This document shows positions 1-11,713 of a DNA stretch of 64,000 bases, piece by piece. The notes under the pieces were generated by a model. It ran no database searches and was not told the origin of the DNA. It saw only the letters and a list, made by a program, of their open reading frames with translations. Each line of letters begins with the position of its first letter. The first letter of the stretch is position 1. Position numbers and translations under genes: made by a program. The DNA is from Pyrrhosoma nymphula (Eukaryota > Arthropoda > Insecta > Odonata > Coenagrionidae), in assembly GCA_963573305.1 (NCBI GenBank), contig OY754334.1:30559614-30623613 (forward strand). The letters run 5' to 3'.

Positions 1-60
1 CGACCCAGGGGGTACTCGAACCCGCGACACTCGGATTTGCAGGCGCGTCCTCGCCTGTAA
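1..60 (-). repeat. tRNA-like / SINE fragment at window edge
   Basis: Read on the minus strand, bases 22 to 11 give GGTTCGAGTACC, which fits the RNA polymerase III box B consensus (GGTTCGANNCC). No matching acceptor stem or box A can be checked because the window begins here. It could be the 5' part of a tRNA-derived SINE or a degraded tRNA pseudogene. Confidence 0.35.
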
Positions 61-147
61 AAAAATGTTTATAGATATATGCATCTGTATTGTTGTAGTA
101 AGGAAGCAAGCAAAGATGTGATTGACCCTGTCCATACTGATTGACAT

Positions 148-771
148 AGGCCTGTGCGATTATTCGAATAATTGAATAGTCGATTCAGTTATATTTACAA
201 TTGATCGATTATTTCAGCACATCGATGTTGATTACGGTAATCGACTCGATTTTCAATTTTTTTCAAGTGTCAATTGTTGTTCAATTGTTATTCAATTCAT
301 AATTTTTGTCCGGCAATCGATTTATTGACGATAATTGACGGTGGTGACGGCCATCATCTACCCCTCCCTCCCTCCAGAAGTTAGCTAGCTATCCCGGCAA
401 CTAGCACTGCGTCCGAGGGGTTCAGTCTCGGTGGGAACATTGTCATCGACGCACTCCAGTGTCTGTCGGATGAACACGCTGAGAATCTCATCTGCCTGTC
501 TTCTAATAGCGATCTGTTCCTTTAATTAATGAATAAAAGCTAACTATTTTGCTGTGTTTCAAATTAATTCTTTGATTCTTCTCATTGGCAAAGGAAAGCC
601 TTTGAAAAGAATGATCCAATTGAGTCCTTTCAATTAATTGGTTGGTGCCAATTAATTGAGCAATGACAATTAATTGACACCCATTTCGATGTCAATTAAT
701 CGACCACATTTTCAATTATTCTTATAATTGATCGATATCGATTATTTTAGATAATCGCACAGGCGGTTTCC
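148..771. mobile_element. hAT-like non-autonomous element (copy E1)
   Basis: The two ends carry inverted CCTGTGCGATTAT-type sequences (left near 151, right near 750-763), and an ATTGACAT octamer flanks the element at 140-147 and 772-779. An 8-bp target duplication is the hallmark of the hAT superfamily. The right end has about five extra bases outside the inverted repeat, so its exact edge is uncertain. The interior is rich in AATTGA/TCAATT and ATCGAT words. A stretch at about 380-525 is open on the minus strand and may be a transposase remnant, but I cannot name it. The outer ends resemble those of the element at 25009-25831. Confidence 0.6.
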
Positions 772-779
772 ATTGACAT

Positions 780-2839
780 ATGCTCAGCGAAGGAGTTCTA
801 CGAAATCATTCGAACCGAAGAAACGACTGTGGTGTTCCTCAGAGAAAGACAAAGGTATCCAATACACGATTATTCACGAACTTACTTTCGCTGTGCCATT
901 CATGCCTGTGACACATTGTGTGGGGGAGCAACCAACTTTTATAAAAGAAGAGATCGAGGTAATTAACGCGTTTTCATTTGGTTATATTTTATCTGTTTAA
1001 AATATTGTATTTATGCAGTTTCCTACTTTACTAATATAGATCCAAAACAACCGGTAAACCTCATACGACACGAATACCTAATTTTCTTAGTACCATGTGT
1101 GTGCTTCGTATTACAGTTAAAACAGGTTCGTTTAACTTCAATGTTTTTGGTCAAATGTATTCGATAAATCTTTGAATGTGTCAAAAATAATTTTTTTCTT
1201 GCCTCCACGGTGTGCGATTTGCATAAACAATATTCGTACATATGAGCTTCAGATATAAGCATTGTTTTAAATAGCAACGAAAAATCATGATGTAATGCGT
1301 TGCTGTTTACGGACTGCAGGCGATATCGATTTGATTCGGCCATACTGATAGAAGTTACTCTGTTACATGTTCGCATAGAATTTAAAAAAAATGGATCGGG
1401 TTTATTTGATCGAATATAATTTTTGGTAAATTTGACTTTTATCGCTTTACTCTCGTTTCAATGTTTAACTTTTTTGTGGAAGAAATTCACCATTTGTCAC
1501 CGAGTAAAAAGCAGTGTCCCATGATCGATGTAATAGTAGTATTGTGGTTCAACGTTCACGGTAATTTCGTGCATAAGGTCTGCCACGTGCAGATAAAGGG
1601 TAACGGCACTGGAATAAATCAAAGGATCACCCTTCAGAATTCTGCCCGAGCCCAACGATGCTCAACTTCGGTGACTGATCAGGAACCGGTGTTTTCATCG
1701 TGTCACGTCGCTTACTTTCCAGCGAATATTTTGCGCTCAAATTTCTTTAATGAAGTTTGTTTGCGCGGAGAAACTATATTCGTCACTCATTGCGTAACGG
1801 TGTTTGAGCCACGCAGTTGAAATTAGGTTGTAATCAGTACTGTAACTGACAATGAGAAAAATTAAATTGGAATTTGCCTGCAGACCGAGAGTGTGTTTTT
1901 CGGAGTCGTTAATCAAATTAATTAATGCTCCGCTTTTTAGTTTGTTCATAGCAATTTAGTTAAAATGTTTTGGACCCTTGCTTCAATAAAAAACGGCGTA
2001 TCATATGGAAGGTGTTCGAACTTTTTACGCCATAAGTCTCAATAGGTCGAATTATCGACATTTTCATATTTTTAAGCTCAACATATTTGCCAAAGAACTA
2101 AGGGTGTGACTTTGGATTAATTATTTAATTATGTTATACACAACGTAGGTATATATCGCAACTTTTCCCTAACTGGATTAGTGGAGCGAGATTTTTGGAT
2201 ATTTAAAATTAATTTCGAATATTCTCCCTATCAAACGAAAGCATCAGTCGATAAAAGTCCTTCTTTTTTGAGTGCAGTCTTAGGCATTTGAAATATGTAA
2301 GCTTCCTTTGCCGTATCCATTGAATAAAAAGCGAAAATTTCGAAATCTGGCCGAGTTTTAATTATTCCGATTTCAGCCCAATTGTGGAGTGAGTTTTTAA
2401 TTCGTTGCCGAAGAATGCATTATTAGAATGGGAACGTTAGTGGAGATTTCTTTATTCGGCTGAAACACTTTCATCCCTTGAAATGCACCGAGAGACTAGG
2501 AGGACAGTCGCGGGGGAGATAGCCCCATGTTGCGCGGAGATAAGTAATCTCATGACTTACTTATCTGGGTGCGGTTATTTACTTCAGCTATTTCCGTTCG
2601 GGAGGATGCACGTGTCTACAACATAACTGTACAAGAATTCTGCGATGGACTTGCTCAGCTCCATCAAGAGAAAAAAAAATCATGGAAATGAAGTTAAAGA
2701 AATATATGCCGCGAAATTATGTTCATTGGATTTCTGAAGGAAATTTTCTTTGGAGAAGGGAGGTGGGAGGTGAGGAAGTAGGTTATTTATGGGTTTCTAC
2801 TGGACGTTGAATGACACTTTTCATTATTTATGATCTGTA
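780..2839. other. Intergenic, no gene recognised
   Basis: Open frames here are short and resemble no protein family I know. Nothing repeated elsewhere in the window was recognised apart from a weak CATACGACACGAAT word near 1072, which resembles the family D terminus. Confidence 0.5.
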
Positions 2840-3082
2840 GTCTGGGGTGGGATCACGGTTCCCTCTTTCTCGTGATCGTTATCCAAAATTCAAACCGCTC
2901 TATGGGGGCAAGGTTCACAGTTACTCTTCCAAGGACTAACTCCTTCAATCGAAACTAGAGATTTAAAGCCCCTGACTCAATTTGTAGGACAGCGATTATG
3001 TTTTCGCTTTCATGAGCTCAATTGACTAATAACGATAACGCGAGCTCCCGCGTTATGAAGAACCGTGATCGCTACCCTGGTC
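2840..3082. mobile_element. Short TIR element, family J (copy 1)
   Basis: The left end (GTCTGGGGTGGGATCACGG) and the reverse complement of the right end (GACCAGGGTAGCGATCACGG) are imperfect inverted repeats. Related copies lie at 8626-8876 (opposite orientation) and 32441-32753. Shared internal blocks include the CGTTATCGTTATCC-type segment, a TCACAGTTACT segment and an ATAACGCGAGC segment. No open frame is present, so it is a MITE-like element. The superfamily is not resolved because no clear target duplication was seen. Confidence 0.65.
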
Positions 3083-3184
3083 TTTTAAAATGATCTTTTC
3101 GTTTAGCTGGCGGTAGTGGATCGTTCCTAGTCTTCAAAATGAACAATAATAATTATTAAAATATATAAATTATGGGATATCCCG

Positions 3185-3632
3185 GATATGAAACGGTTAC
3201 AGCAAAAATTATTTTTTTCTGACCTTGCGGAAAGTACAAGATATTTTCGTTTGCATTAGCTTATACTATGCGCTAAGCACGTATGAATCAATAATTATTT
3301 TATGTATTATGAAACGGTTACATTACGCTACATAATTGATGATCATATTACTATGAAACGGTTACAGAAAAAATTATTTTTTCTGACCTTGCGGAAAGTA
3401 CAAGATATTTTCGTTTGCATTAGCTTATACTATGCGCTAAGCACGTATGAATCAATAATTATTTCATGTATTATGAAACGGTTACATTACGCTACACAAT
3501 TGATGATCATATTACTATGAAACGGTTACAGCAAAAATTATTTTTTTCTGACCTTGCGGAAAGTACAAGATATTTTCGCTTGCATTAGCTTATACTATGC
3601 GCTAAGCACGTATGAGTCAATAATTATTTATT
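3185..3632. repeat. Tandem satellite, about 165-bp unit, 2.7 copies
   Basis: The phrase GAAACGGTTACAG(C/A)AAAAATT begins at 3190, 3355 and 3519, giving unit lengths of 165 and 164 bp. Each unit also contains CTGACCTTGCGGAAAGTAC and a GCGCTAAGCACGTATGA block. In units 1 and 2 a second GAAACGGTTACA followed by TTACGCTAC lies about 44 bp before the next unit. Units are nearly identical, with a few substitutions and 1-bp indels, so the array is young or homogenised. The small frame at 3302-3520 is only the repeat read through. Confidence 0.9.
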
Positions 3633-5340
3633 TTTATTAGTGCTCTATCTATTTGCTTTCAGGCAGCTCGGAGCTGCAACCATTACGCTTTATATCCTGC
3701 ATGCATATTAGTATCTTTTTGACACAGATGCTAACGTATCGGTCTTTCTTAACTAACCTAGAAATACACGCAAAAGGAATCGATTTTTCGCGTATGCTCT
3801 CTTCCGATATAACTTTTTTTTGAACCTCCCATGCTTTCATTTGCATGATTTTAGCTTTGACAATTCTTGCTCGCGAATGAGAATAAATACGGTATTTTTT
3901 TTCTATCGACCACTGTGTGAAATTTGAATGGGAAACGGGAAGTAAGATTTCTGTTATTAAGTTTTTTATTTCGTTGATTTGTTCAATTTATTTCTTTTTT
4001 GGTGAGTAAATAGCATTGGTCATTTGTTATTTTGTTACGAAGGATGCATGGAAACTATGATAAAAGGTCAACAATCATTACTAACCAACCAGAACTATTT
4101 TATAAACAATTTTTTAAAAGTGCGCTTCAGTCGTATGTGCCCCAAATTGTCTTCCAGTTGGAGAGTTCTTCTTTTTTAAATTTATTTATTTTATTTGTCC
4201 ACTTGTCGATTTGATAATAGTGCTCGCCAATGTACTTAAATGCGCTATTGTTACCATTGTAACATGTGCGTGAAATGGAAGAGAAATGATTAGTAAGACG
4301 CTAATCTTTTATTTTGAATATTTTCTTTTTGCTGCGCCCATATGCATGCCTATGAATGTTCAGCGTGAAGGAATCACAATTGCTTTTATAACAGCCTATA
4401 CTGTAACAATATGGTGACGCGAGTTTGTGCCCTGCTAGTCAACTGTAACGATCCAATTGATTCATCTCATCTTTTCGAAATACATAACATACCGTGATGT
4501 ACCTAACGGGTGGCGCGACTGCTCCCCAGATACTCAGTAACGGAGGTGGCAGCACGGCGTGATAATTTACTCAAAGATAGGATCATCTCGTTGTAAACAA
4601 TCACATCCGCGTATCCCATTATAAAATGTAGAGAATATAAAGTAATTGAACAAAAAAAGCAAAAGAGAGAATTATATAAAAGTGGGGGGCATCCCTTCTG
4701 TTTCGACATGGTTGTCAGAAACCCTTGTTACACCTCTGTACGCCTAGTAACCGTATTTATAGTAACTGCAATCAGTGTTCACTCTAAAGTAACTATATAG
4801 CGACTTCTTAATTTATTTCTTATTTTTTATATTTCATGGAGAATAACGTCATCCGTTTCAATTACCTTGACATTTACCGTCGCCATAGTGTAAACTTAAA
4901 CACTATTCCTCTAAATTTATGCCGCAAAAGTATAATTCTAAATGCCAAATATAGCGTATAGCCCCCCTATGAAATTCATGCCTTCATATTACAAGTCCGT
5001 GCATTCATTTATGTGATGCGTGCTGCTTGAAAACCTTACTCGCGAAAGAACGTAGAAGCAGCATTTTTCCAATCGACCGGTTTGTGAAATGGGTGCACGG
5101 AGAAAAGGGAAATATGTACACGCCCGAAATTCTTTTTGTCACTTCCCATATAGCCATGTAACATCCTTACTCAAAATGGGTCCAAGCAGTTGATTTGATG
5201 CCCGGCTGGAAACAATATATATTTTCGGATCCTTCCTCCGACATAAAGATCGTCCTCCTCGCTTTTATTTATTATGGGAGACGGACGAAACCGCGGGCGG
5301 TTTTGTCGGTCGAACGAAATCGATTCGTCCTGTACGCTTT
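3633..5340. other. Intergenic, no gene recognised
   Basis: AT-rich sequence. No frame longer than about 70 codons and no recognisable domain on either strand. Confidence 0.5.
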
Positions 5341-5760
5341 CATTTATTTTCTTTCTCTCCCCCTCACTCTCCACCCCACCGGTCTTCTCTTTTGTTTTTT
5401 TTTGTTTCCGTAAAGCTGTATTCTTTCGCAGCCCACCCACGGCCCCACCAAATCAATCTCCGATAGGCACAAGTATCGCGCGGGCGTGGGGAAATTGGCG
5501 GGAAAGAAAGTGGATGGGTCCAAGGAGAGAAGCTTGTGGTACACATATATATATGTTAGAAATGGGGTGTTAGTGGAGAAGTGTGGGTGAAGGGAAGGGA
5601 ACTTGAGTATTAATCGACCGTTTTCAGCGCCTATTCCCCTACAGAACCCTAATCCCTTAGCTTTCACTCCCACTAGTCTCCCCTCCCCTATCCCCTCTCC
5701 CTTTCCCTCCTTCATACAACGCCTTTGCACCTCATACCCCTGCCCCAATTCTCTTCCCAC
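5340..5760. repeat. Pyrimidine-rich tracts
   Basis: Long C/T-rich runs on the plus strand (about 5340-5420 and 5630-5760). They create overlapping spurious frames of biased composition on both strands. No coding signal is evident. Confidence 0.7.
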
Positions 5761-6529
5761 TCTCCTGACTTATCTTTGAGAGTATTGCGATGCGAACTGG
5801 AATTTTACTATCGCATTTCTACAACAATAGAATATGGCGTAAATTCCATTTTATGCACATTGCTATAGGTAAATGTAAAAAAAATGTTAAACGGCTTTTG
5901 AGATGTATGCTTAAAATTAATTAAAAATTATAGATACTAAATAAAATCTTGTGCTATTTAATTACGTTTAAAAAAAGTTTGATCCGTATCATGCAAATAA
6001 AACTTGTACTTTGTAATTAAAATTTGGTAATTCGATTTGGTGCTATTATACCGCATGATTTCGTGTGTCACTTTCATATATATCATCACGCATCCGTATT
6101 GAGAGCGCAAGTCACAATACACTGCTTATGGTATAATATCGCATGGTATGGCAAAGTATCTCTCTCAAGCTTGTGATATTTTTCTTCCAAATCATGTTCA
6201 TATATCATGTCCCACTCATTATAGGATGATAACAGCCTTTCTTTAAATCATCCTGCGGCTGCATATCGGAGACTTAGGCATACTATTGCACGGAATGGAA
6301 AATCTATGAATATCCTATGCATTTAATTGAGGTTCAGTTGTTTATTCAAGGTGTAAATCGTTAGATTACTCAGTCACTTTATTTCCTTGTCAATCAATTG
6401 ATTTCGGGGTCGATTGTTTCATTTCGATGTCGAGACGGCAACAAAAATGACGTTCAATACACAATCCCATTCAACTTTGTGGAAAAGGCCCTATTCGACT
6501 CCATACTATTCCTATTGAAACTCTTAACC

Positions 6530-7260
6530 ATCCCTTTCTCTCTCCCCCCCCTCTCCCTCCCCTCTCGCTTTCAGAGAGTACGTCACTCGGCGAAGTGGGC
6601 CATTCCGAGTCAGCCGCTCCATTCTGATTGCGAGGAGGCGGAGAGGCAAAAGAGAAGCAGGAGGCAGGCAAATGCCTCTAATATTCGTCTTCATCCATAT
6701 CCCCTTCCCCCCCCACCTGCCTCACACACATTCCCCACTACTCAAAACTACTTATCAACCCTTCCCACCCTTTCTCTCTCTCTCCCTCCCTTATCCTTTT
6801 CTTTTTCGACTGCCATTTTTTTTCTCGTTCGTTGTTTCGTCACCTCTTTCGCTGTGCCCCTCCATCCCCTTTCCCGTCATGCAGAGAGCCTTGAATGCTC
6901 CCGCAGAAAACCTCCACGCTTTCCCCCTACTACCCCTGGTTCCGTATAATACTACCCCTTCCTACTTCTTCCCCTACTACCTATTCTTCTTCTTCTTCTC
7001 CCTACTCCAAACCACTGAGCACTTCTTTCTCCATGTAGCCATATACCATCCCTTTCCCTCTTGTCTTTCCTTTCGTGCTTCGTGAACTATGAACCCACGA
7101 GACACCGCTTGGCTCGCTTCGCGCGCTCTTTTGCGGTGACGTCTCAAAACCACCCCTCCTACCCCCTCTACCCATTTTCACCGTCCCCTCCCTTTCCCTA
7201 CCACCCACTCTCAACCCCCGATCCCCTTTCTCCTGTGACGTGCAACCTTTTCCGCTCTGG
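6530..7260. repeat. Long pyrimidine-rich region
   Basis: About 700 bp dominated by C and T on the plus strand, with CTCTCTC, CCCTTCC and TTCTTC stretches. The apparent frames at 6398-6949, 6672-7085 and 7061-7522 translate to Ser/Pro/Leu/Phe-rich low-complexity sequence and are best explained by the base composition. Confidence 0.75.
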
Positions 7261-7417
7261 CTGTCCGATAATCGGCACGAGCCCAGGTCCTGACTTGACG
7301 TGGCTTGGTTCGTCTCTGGCGGCCGAAAAACGCTCTTCTTGCATAATTGTGGGTTATGCCCGCCTCGGATTGTCGTCCTTGGAGGACACCATTAGGCACT
7401 TGATTTCTGAGATGATG

Positions 7418-7449
7418 TTAAGGTGGTTCCACGACTTGAATGTCATTCA
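7418..7449 (+). repeat. Family A terminal fragment
   Basis: TTAAGGTGGTTCCAC followed by GACTTGAATGTCATT matches the first about 32 bases of family A (compare 27205-27240). It is truncated where family C begins. Confidence 0.55.
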
Positions 7450-8619
7450 AGGTGGCTGGAGAGGAATTCCAGAGTCATTGAGTGCACATTTTAATATTTT
7501 TTTAAGTAAGTCGAAAAAATAGTCTTAGATTACATTTCATTTAAGGTGGTTTGAGCGAGATAGTTCCCTAGTCATAATGGAGACCATATTCAAATTTTAT
7601 TTTTTTTATTTCAGTGTCTGTAAGAAGTATGAAATATATATTGTAGTATTAATGGCGCAAAGATATAGTTATATATGACCAAAATTCGCCGTAATTAAAT
7701 AAATAAAGCTACATAAGTTTCTAACTTGACTCAATTTTTTCCGCCGTACGGCTGAAAACCCTTCAAAACAGCAGGTGTTTTGCGATTCTGTAAAAATTAC
7801 TGTGGTGAGTAATAGATTTTTTTTATAAATACATAGTTGAGAAAACATGCAATGTACACACCGTTAGTTTTTTGACGAAATCTAGGTGTTGTAAATTCCT
7901 AATTTGTTAATTATTCTCCCTCTGGAGCGCATAGCCGTAATCTATCTCATGTAAAACAGCTTACCTTTTCAGGCAAATTGCTCGAAAAGTAGTTCGGCAA
8001 GAGATTGACATTTTGATATCATTGGAAAGATGAAAGCTTTTTCTTTAAAATGAGGCTAAATTCATCAAATTCTAGGTGATGTGATTTTTCGCTCCAACTA
8101 CCTTAAATACTTCCTTTTATGCGTTGGTATTCACCGTAGTGACAGTAATGTATATGATACCATAATTATATTTTGAGATTTTTGCCTTAATTAATGCATG
8201 TTAGAAATTGGGTTGTAGGGTATGGACTGTCTAAAAACCTACCAATCAGCTGATAGAATTCTCGAATGAAAAATAATGACGCGTTTTCGGCGCGGTATTC
8301 GAAATTTGACGAAATCACATTTAAAGGTTTTTTGTTTTAATACCGGACTCGGTCTTACACTTCGGTATTTGTAAGCAACTGTTTTAATTGTAAGAAATGC
8401 GTTATTTCGCGTTAAGAAGATAGTCTGTACAAATGCAATCGAATAATTACGAAATATATATGTTATGTGTTGAAATAGCATTGAATTGCCAAAAGAACCA
8501 AAGCGGTATAATGAACTTTTTTCACTTTAATCTGTAGATAAATATCACTAATGAGAGTACGAATGCAAAGTTTCACACAAATCTGTACAAAAAGAAAAAA
8601 GTTTCTCCAAATAACTTAA
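7449..8619 (+). mobile_element. Family C TIR element, split by a family B insertion (copy C1)
   Basis: The left part (7449-7540) and right part (8108-8619) together align with the uninterrupted copy at 47994-48520. Shared landmarks are TCATTGAGTG, TTTTAATATT, TTTATGCGTTGG, CGGACTCGG/TTGGACTCGG, TCGAATAATTACGAAA and CACAAATCTGTA. A family B element sits between the two parts. No coding capacity is apparent. Removing 7541-8107 leaves a continuous match, which shows the order of insertion. Confidence 0.75.
7541..8107 (+). mobile_element. Family B TIR element (copy B1) inserted into family C
   Basis: It starts TTAAGGTGGTTTGAGCGA, and the reverse complement of its end reads TTTAAGGTAGTTGGAGCGA, giving a terminal inverted repeat of about 19 bp. 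The element is 567 bp and non-coding. A truncated relative lies at 23121-23610 with matching blocks (GGAGACCATATT, TAATGGCGCAAA, GCGATTCTGTAAAAATTACTG, CTCTGGAGCGC). The palindromic TTTAA at the ends makes the exact target duplication ambiguous. Confidence 0.8.
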
Positions 8620-8625
8620 TTCATA

Positions 8626-8876
8626 TTCCGGGGCGCATTCACGGGTCTCCATTACCCGTGCGCTCGCGTTATCGTTATTTTTCGATTGCGATCGCGAGAG
8701 TGATATGTTGATCGTAATTGTTCCAACTTTGTCTTATTTTTTTAAATCGCCCGTTTAAATTGATGGGATGAATTCTTAAGAGAGTAACTGCTAGCATTTC
8801 ACTTTTAGAGTGGGTTGCGTTTTGGATGACGATTACGACAAAGCGTAAGAAGGAACCGAGATCCCTAACCCCTCGC
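8626..8876 (-). mobile_element. Short TIR element, family J (copy 2)
   Basis: Inverted relative to copy 3. The reverse complement of 8770-8876 matches the left half of the copy at 32441 (GGTTCCTTCTT, CGTAATCGTCATCC, CACTCTAAAAGTGAAATGCT). The left end at about 8660-8690 matches the other end (CTCCATTACCCGTGCGCTCG). No open frame. Confidence 0.6.
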
Positions 8877-9049
8877 TACATAAAGAAAAACGTGTTCATC
8901 TATGCATGGATAACAAAATCCTACCATTCTCTACCATTTTATTCTCAAATTAAACTCGAAGTATAGCAGTGCCATGTGTGAAAATGGGTTAAGACATGGA
9001 GAATATGCTATTTTTCTATCTTGTACAAATGCTGTTTTCGTGAAAAACT

Positions 9050-9362
9050 GTTCCCAAGAAGTGAAAACTCAGAGGAAATCTAATGAAAATAAAATGTAGG
9101 CACCTTGCCGTCTTATTGTATTAGTTATTATCAAATAAATGTAATGGTTAATTGAATGGAAATTGTGCTAAAATTGGTTCCTATGGTCAGAAATGTGTTA
9201 ATTGCAAATATAAATTCGAATAAGCGACATACTTTGCAACTTTACTTTTGTTTTTAAATGAAAACGACATATCATCAGCAATGGAATTTTTTAAATAAAA
9301 AAAAGCTTGTGTTGCGTTTAGTAAATCTTTTGACTGACAACGTCAAGGTAGAACCTTACTAA
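9050..9362 (+). mobile_element. Family A element, diverged partial copy (A1)
   Basis: Words shared with family A in order are AATAAAATGTAGGCACCTTG, TTAGTTATTA, AACTTTACTTTTG, ATCATCAGC and the terminal AGGTAGAACCTTACT. The 5' third is missing. This is more diverged than the copies at 19.6, 27.2 and 31.8 kb and so probably older. Confidence 0.55.
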
Positions 9363-9609
9363 GTAGCATGTAATAAGAAAATCCTCTTCATGTATCAATC
9401 GATGTGTTTTACGGAACTGAACTACCTAACTCTTACCCACTCGTTTACAGCAATCGATTTTTTTCATCAGTTTTTTAAATACTGTATTACCGCCTTCCGC
9501 TTTTGCTATTTTAGGTAATTGTGGCCTCACGTCAAGAAAGTCCTTTCAAAACTATAAATTCTCTTGTCTTTCGGTTCACCATTGGCCGAATCTTCGCTCA
9601 GCCCTGCTT

Positions 9610-9910
9610 GCTCTTACACCTTCCTTTCCTTCCATTGGCCAGAAACTGGGAGTGGTCCCATTCGCCCTCCCTCTCACCTTGTCCCATTCAACCCGACCGC
9701 CCACCTCGTACCAATCTACCTCACCTTACATCCCTTTGTTCCCCCCTGAATTCCCTTCTTCAACCCTCTTTCCCTCACTTCCTTCCCCACCTTTCCATTG
9801 TACCCTTTTTTTTACTCTAATCCTTCCCCCTCCCTTTCAGCCAACCTACATTTGCTTCCTTCCCACGCAACTCTTGAATCGCCCTCTTAATTCCTCTCCT
9901 CCTTCTCCTC
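9610..9910. repeat. Pyrimidine-rich tract
   Basis: About 300 bp of C/T-rich plus-strand sequence. It gives spurious Ser/Pro/Leu-rich frames at 9521-9820, 9564-9749 and 9652-10011. Confidence 0.7.
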
Positions 9911-9919
9911 CTCCGAGAA

Positions 9920-10140
9920 GCCTTTACGATGTTCTCTTTAAGTTATCGACTTTCCATATGATAAAAATCTCGATTTTCGAGGTGTTGAGCGATGCTAGTT
10001 GGTTCTATTAAGTTGTGATTCGTAATGGTGTGGGATATATCGTCGGAAAAACTTGGTGGCACTCACTGGTGAAGATTATGACGTCAGTGATGGTTAAAAA
10101 TGCAAGAGAGTATACGAGTCCCAAGCATTGAAGCATTGAG
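9920..10140. repeat. Diverged direct repeat, family I (unit 1)
   Basis: It aligns with 10490-10715. Shared order: a TTTACGATG/TTTTCGATTG block, an ATCGA.TTTCC/TTCGAT block, AAGTTGTGAT, a TGGTG(A)CA stretch, TGGTGAAG, ATATGACGTCAG and AAATGCRA. On the minus strand both copies read a similar short peptide (DVIIFTSECHQVF versus DVIYFTNDCHHVL), which may mark an old mobile element. No known family was recognised. Confidence 0.5.
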
Positions 10141-10489
10141 GTAGATGGAGAGCGGGGGACCCTATAGTGACCAATGCTTGAATCTATAACGTACAGGCCG
10201 TGGCCGGTCTGCCATATTTGTCCTCCCAAATGAAGCATAAGCGGGGTAACACACTCTTAATGCATATTACGATGTTTTCCATCGGTAATTTTCTTGAAGT
10301 TGGCATGCACTGCTTTCTGAGTAATGAATTATTAATTTGCATTTACAGCATATAGAGTGACATCGTCAGCAGGAAAGAACAGGTAGAACCAATATGGCGG
10401 ATATTGCGCTTGTCAAACTAGAGTTTCGTGACGTCATGCCTCCTCCATCTACCTCACTGGTCCTGAGGATCTCTTGCCATCCTAATTCC

Positions 10490-10715
10490 TCCTCCACTAC
10501 TAGGCTTTTCGATTGTGTCTTTAAAATATCGATCTTCGATGTACCAAAATCTTAATTGCCAAGGTGCATAGAACTAGCTGTGCTAGTCTATGAAGTTGTG
10601 ATACGCGTCGTTGCAGGCTATAGAGGTTTCAAAACATGGTGACAATCATTGGTGAAGTATATGACGTCAGAAAGGGGAAATAATGCGAATGAGGTGGTAC
10701 GTGGGTGCCAAAGGT
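10490..10715. repeat. Diverged direct repeat, family I (unit 2)
   Basis: Second copy of the unit at 9920-10140, about 565 bp downstream in the same orientation. The minus-strand frame at 10618-10833 keeps DVIYFTNDCHHVL where the first copy has DVIIFTSECHQVF. Similarity at peptide level with moderate DNA divergence is suggestive but too short for a claim of coding function. Confidence 0.5.
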
Positions 10716-11342
10716 CCTTCCAGTGGCTCCTCCGGTAGTCCTTTGATACCTTTGTCCGCTCATCAAAGAATGATTTCCCCTCAAAGACCTTTAACTCTCC
10801 GCTAGTGAATGTCATCAAGTTTTGCTTTACCAATTAATGAAGGAGTATAAACAATATGTTCATTTTGATTGTCATGCGTCGATTAAGCGCTCGATATTTT
10901 TACGACAAATGTATATTGTTCGCTGATTGTCATGTTTGTATTGTATGTTTACAGTGCCGGAAAAAGTGCATGTTATATGACTGTGCCTTGTTCATCCCCG
11001 TTTTCATAATGTCGCGTAAACGTGAGCAAGATGACCTAGCCTTTATTTTTACTTTGTATTTACTACGGGCTTGGATTTTTCATATTTACATCTGACTTTC
11101 GGTAAGTAGACGTCAGCGTTATCGATAGGAGAACGTATTAGCATCGATTTTTATTCCGACAAAAATAATTAACCGGAGGTTATCAAACCAGGCTTCGGTG
11201 GCCCTTGGTTTGGTAATATCGAGTTGGTGGCGAGTTGCCGAGTAGTGAGACTGTTTTAACCAAATAAGCGGACACGACGGAAATTTTCGGGAAGCAGAAT
11301 AGAACCGTTCGTTGTATTGTTCGTTCGATTCATCGACTTCGA

Positions 11343-11713
11343 CCTGGGGGATTATTTTGTAATCTCACCTTTTTTATGACTGTTTGCGGGAAGGTGGGAG
11401 ATCCATTTCGTTCTCTTAATGATCGGCTCACTATCGGCCAAGGTCCGATGGTGGCTCCATATCACGTTCCTTACGACAAGTGAGATGGAACTAATGAAAT
11501 GCGGTGGCAAATGAAACGGATTAAGAGTCGAAAGATACGGGTCAAGAGTCGAAAGAGCGGATGAGTCAAATAAATAGACCAACAGTTCACCGCTTGAAAG
11601 CCGAAGATGGTCACGCCTCCTGGGTGACGGAGTTGAAGTACGAAAAATGACGTAATTTTCCGTATATTATGACGTATTCTCACTTAAGTGAGATTACAAA
11701 ATAACCCACCTGG
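11343..11713 (-). mobile_element. Family H TIR element (copy H1)
   Basis: The left end reads CCTGGGGGATTATTTTGTAA, and the reverse complement of the right end reads CCAGGTGGGTTATTTTGTAA, with the repeat continuing into TCTCAC. The element is 371 bp. The second copy at 53634-54003 is in opposite orientation with near-identical length. The interior has CTCTTGACCC/CTTTCGACTC-type minus-strand repeats and no lasting frame. No target duplication was resolved. Confidence 0.85.

Noticed and set aside
3302..3520. 72-codon frame and regularly spaced repeats considered as a CRISPR-like array
   Set aside because: The unit is a 165-bp tandem satellite with no unique spacers, in eukaryotic DNA.
6398..7522. 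Several frames of 130-180 codons
   Set aside because: They lie in C/T-rich DNA, are dominated by Ser, Pro, Leu and Phe, overlap in several frames, and show no domain.
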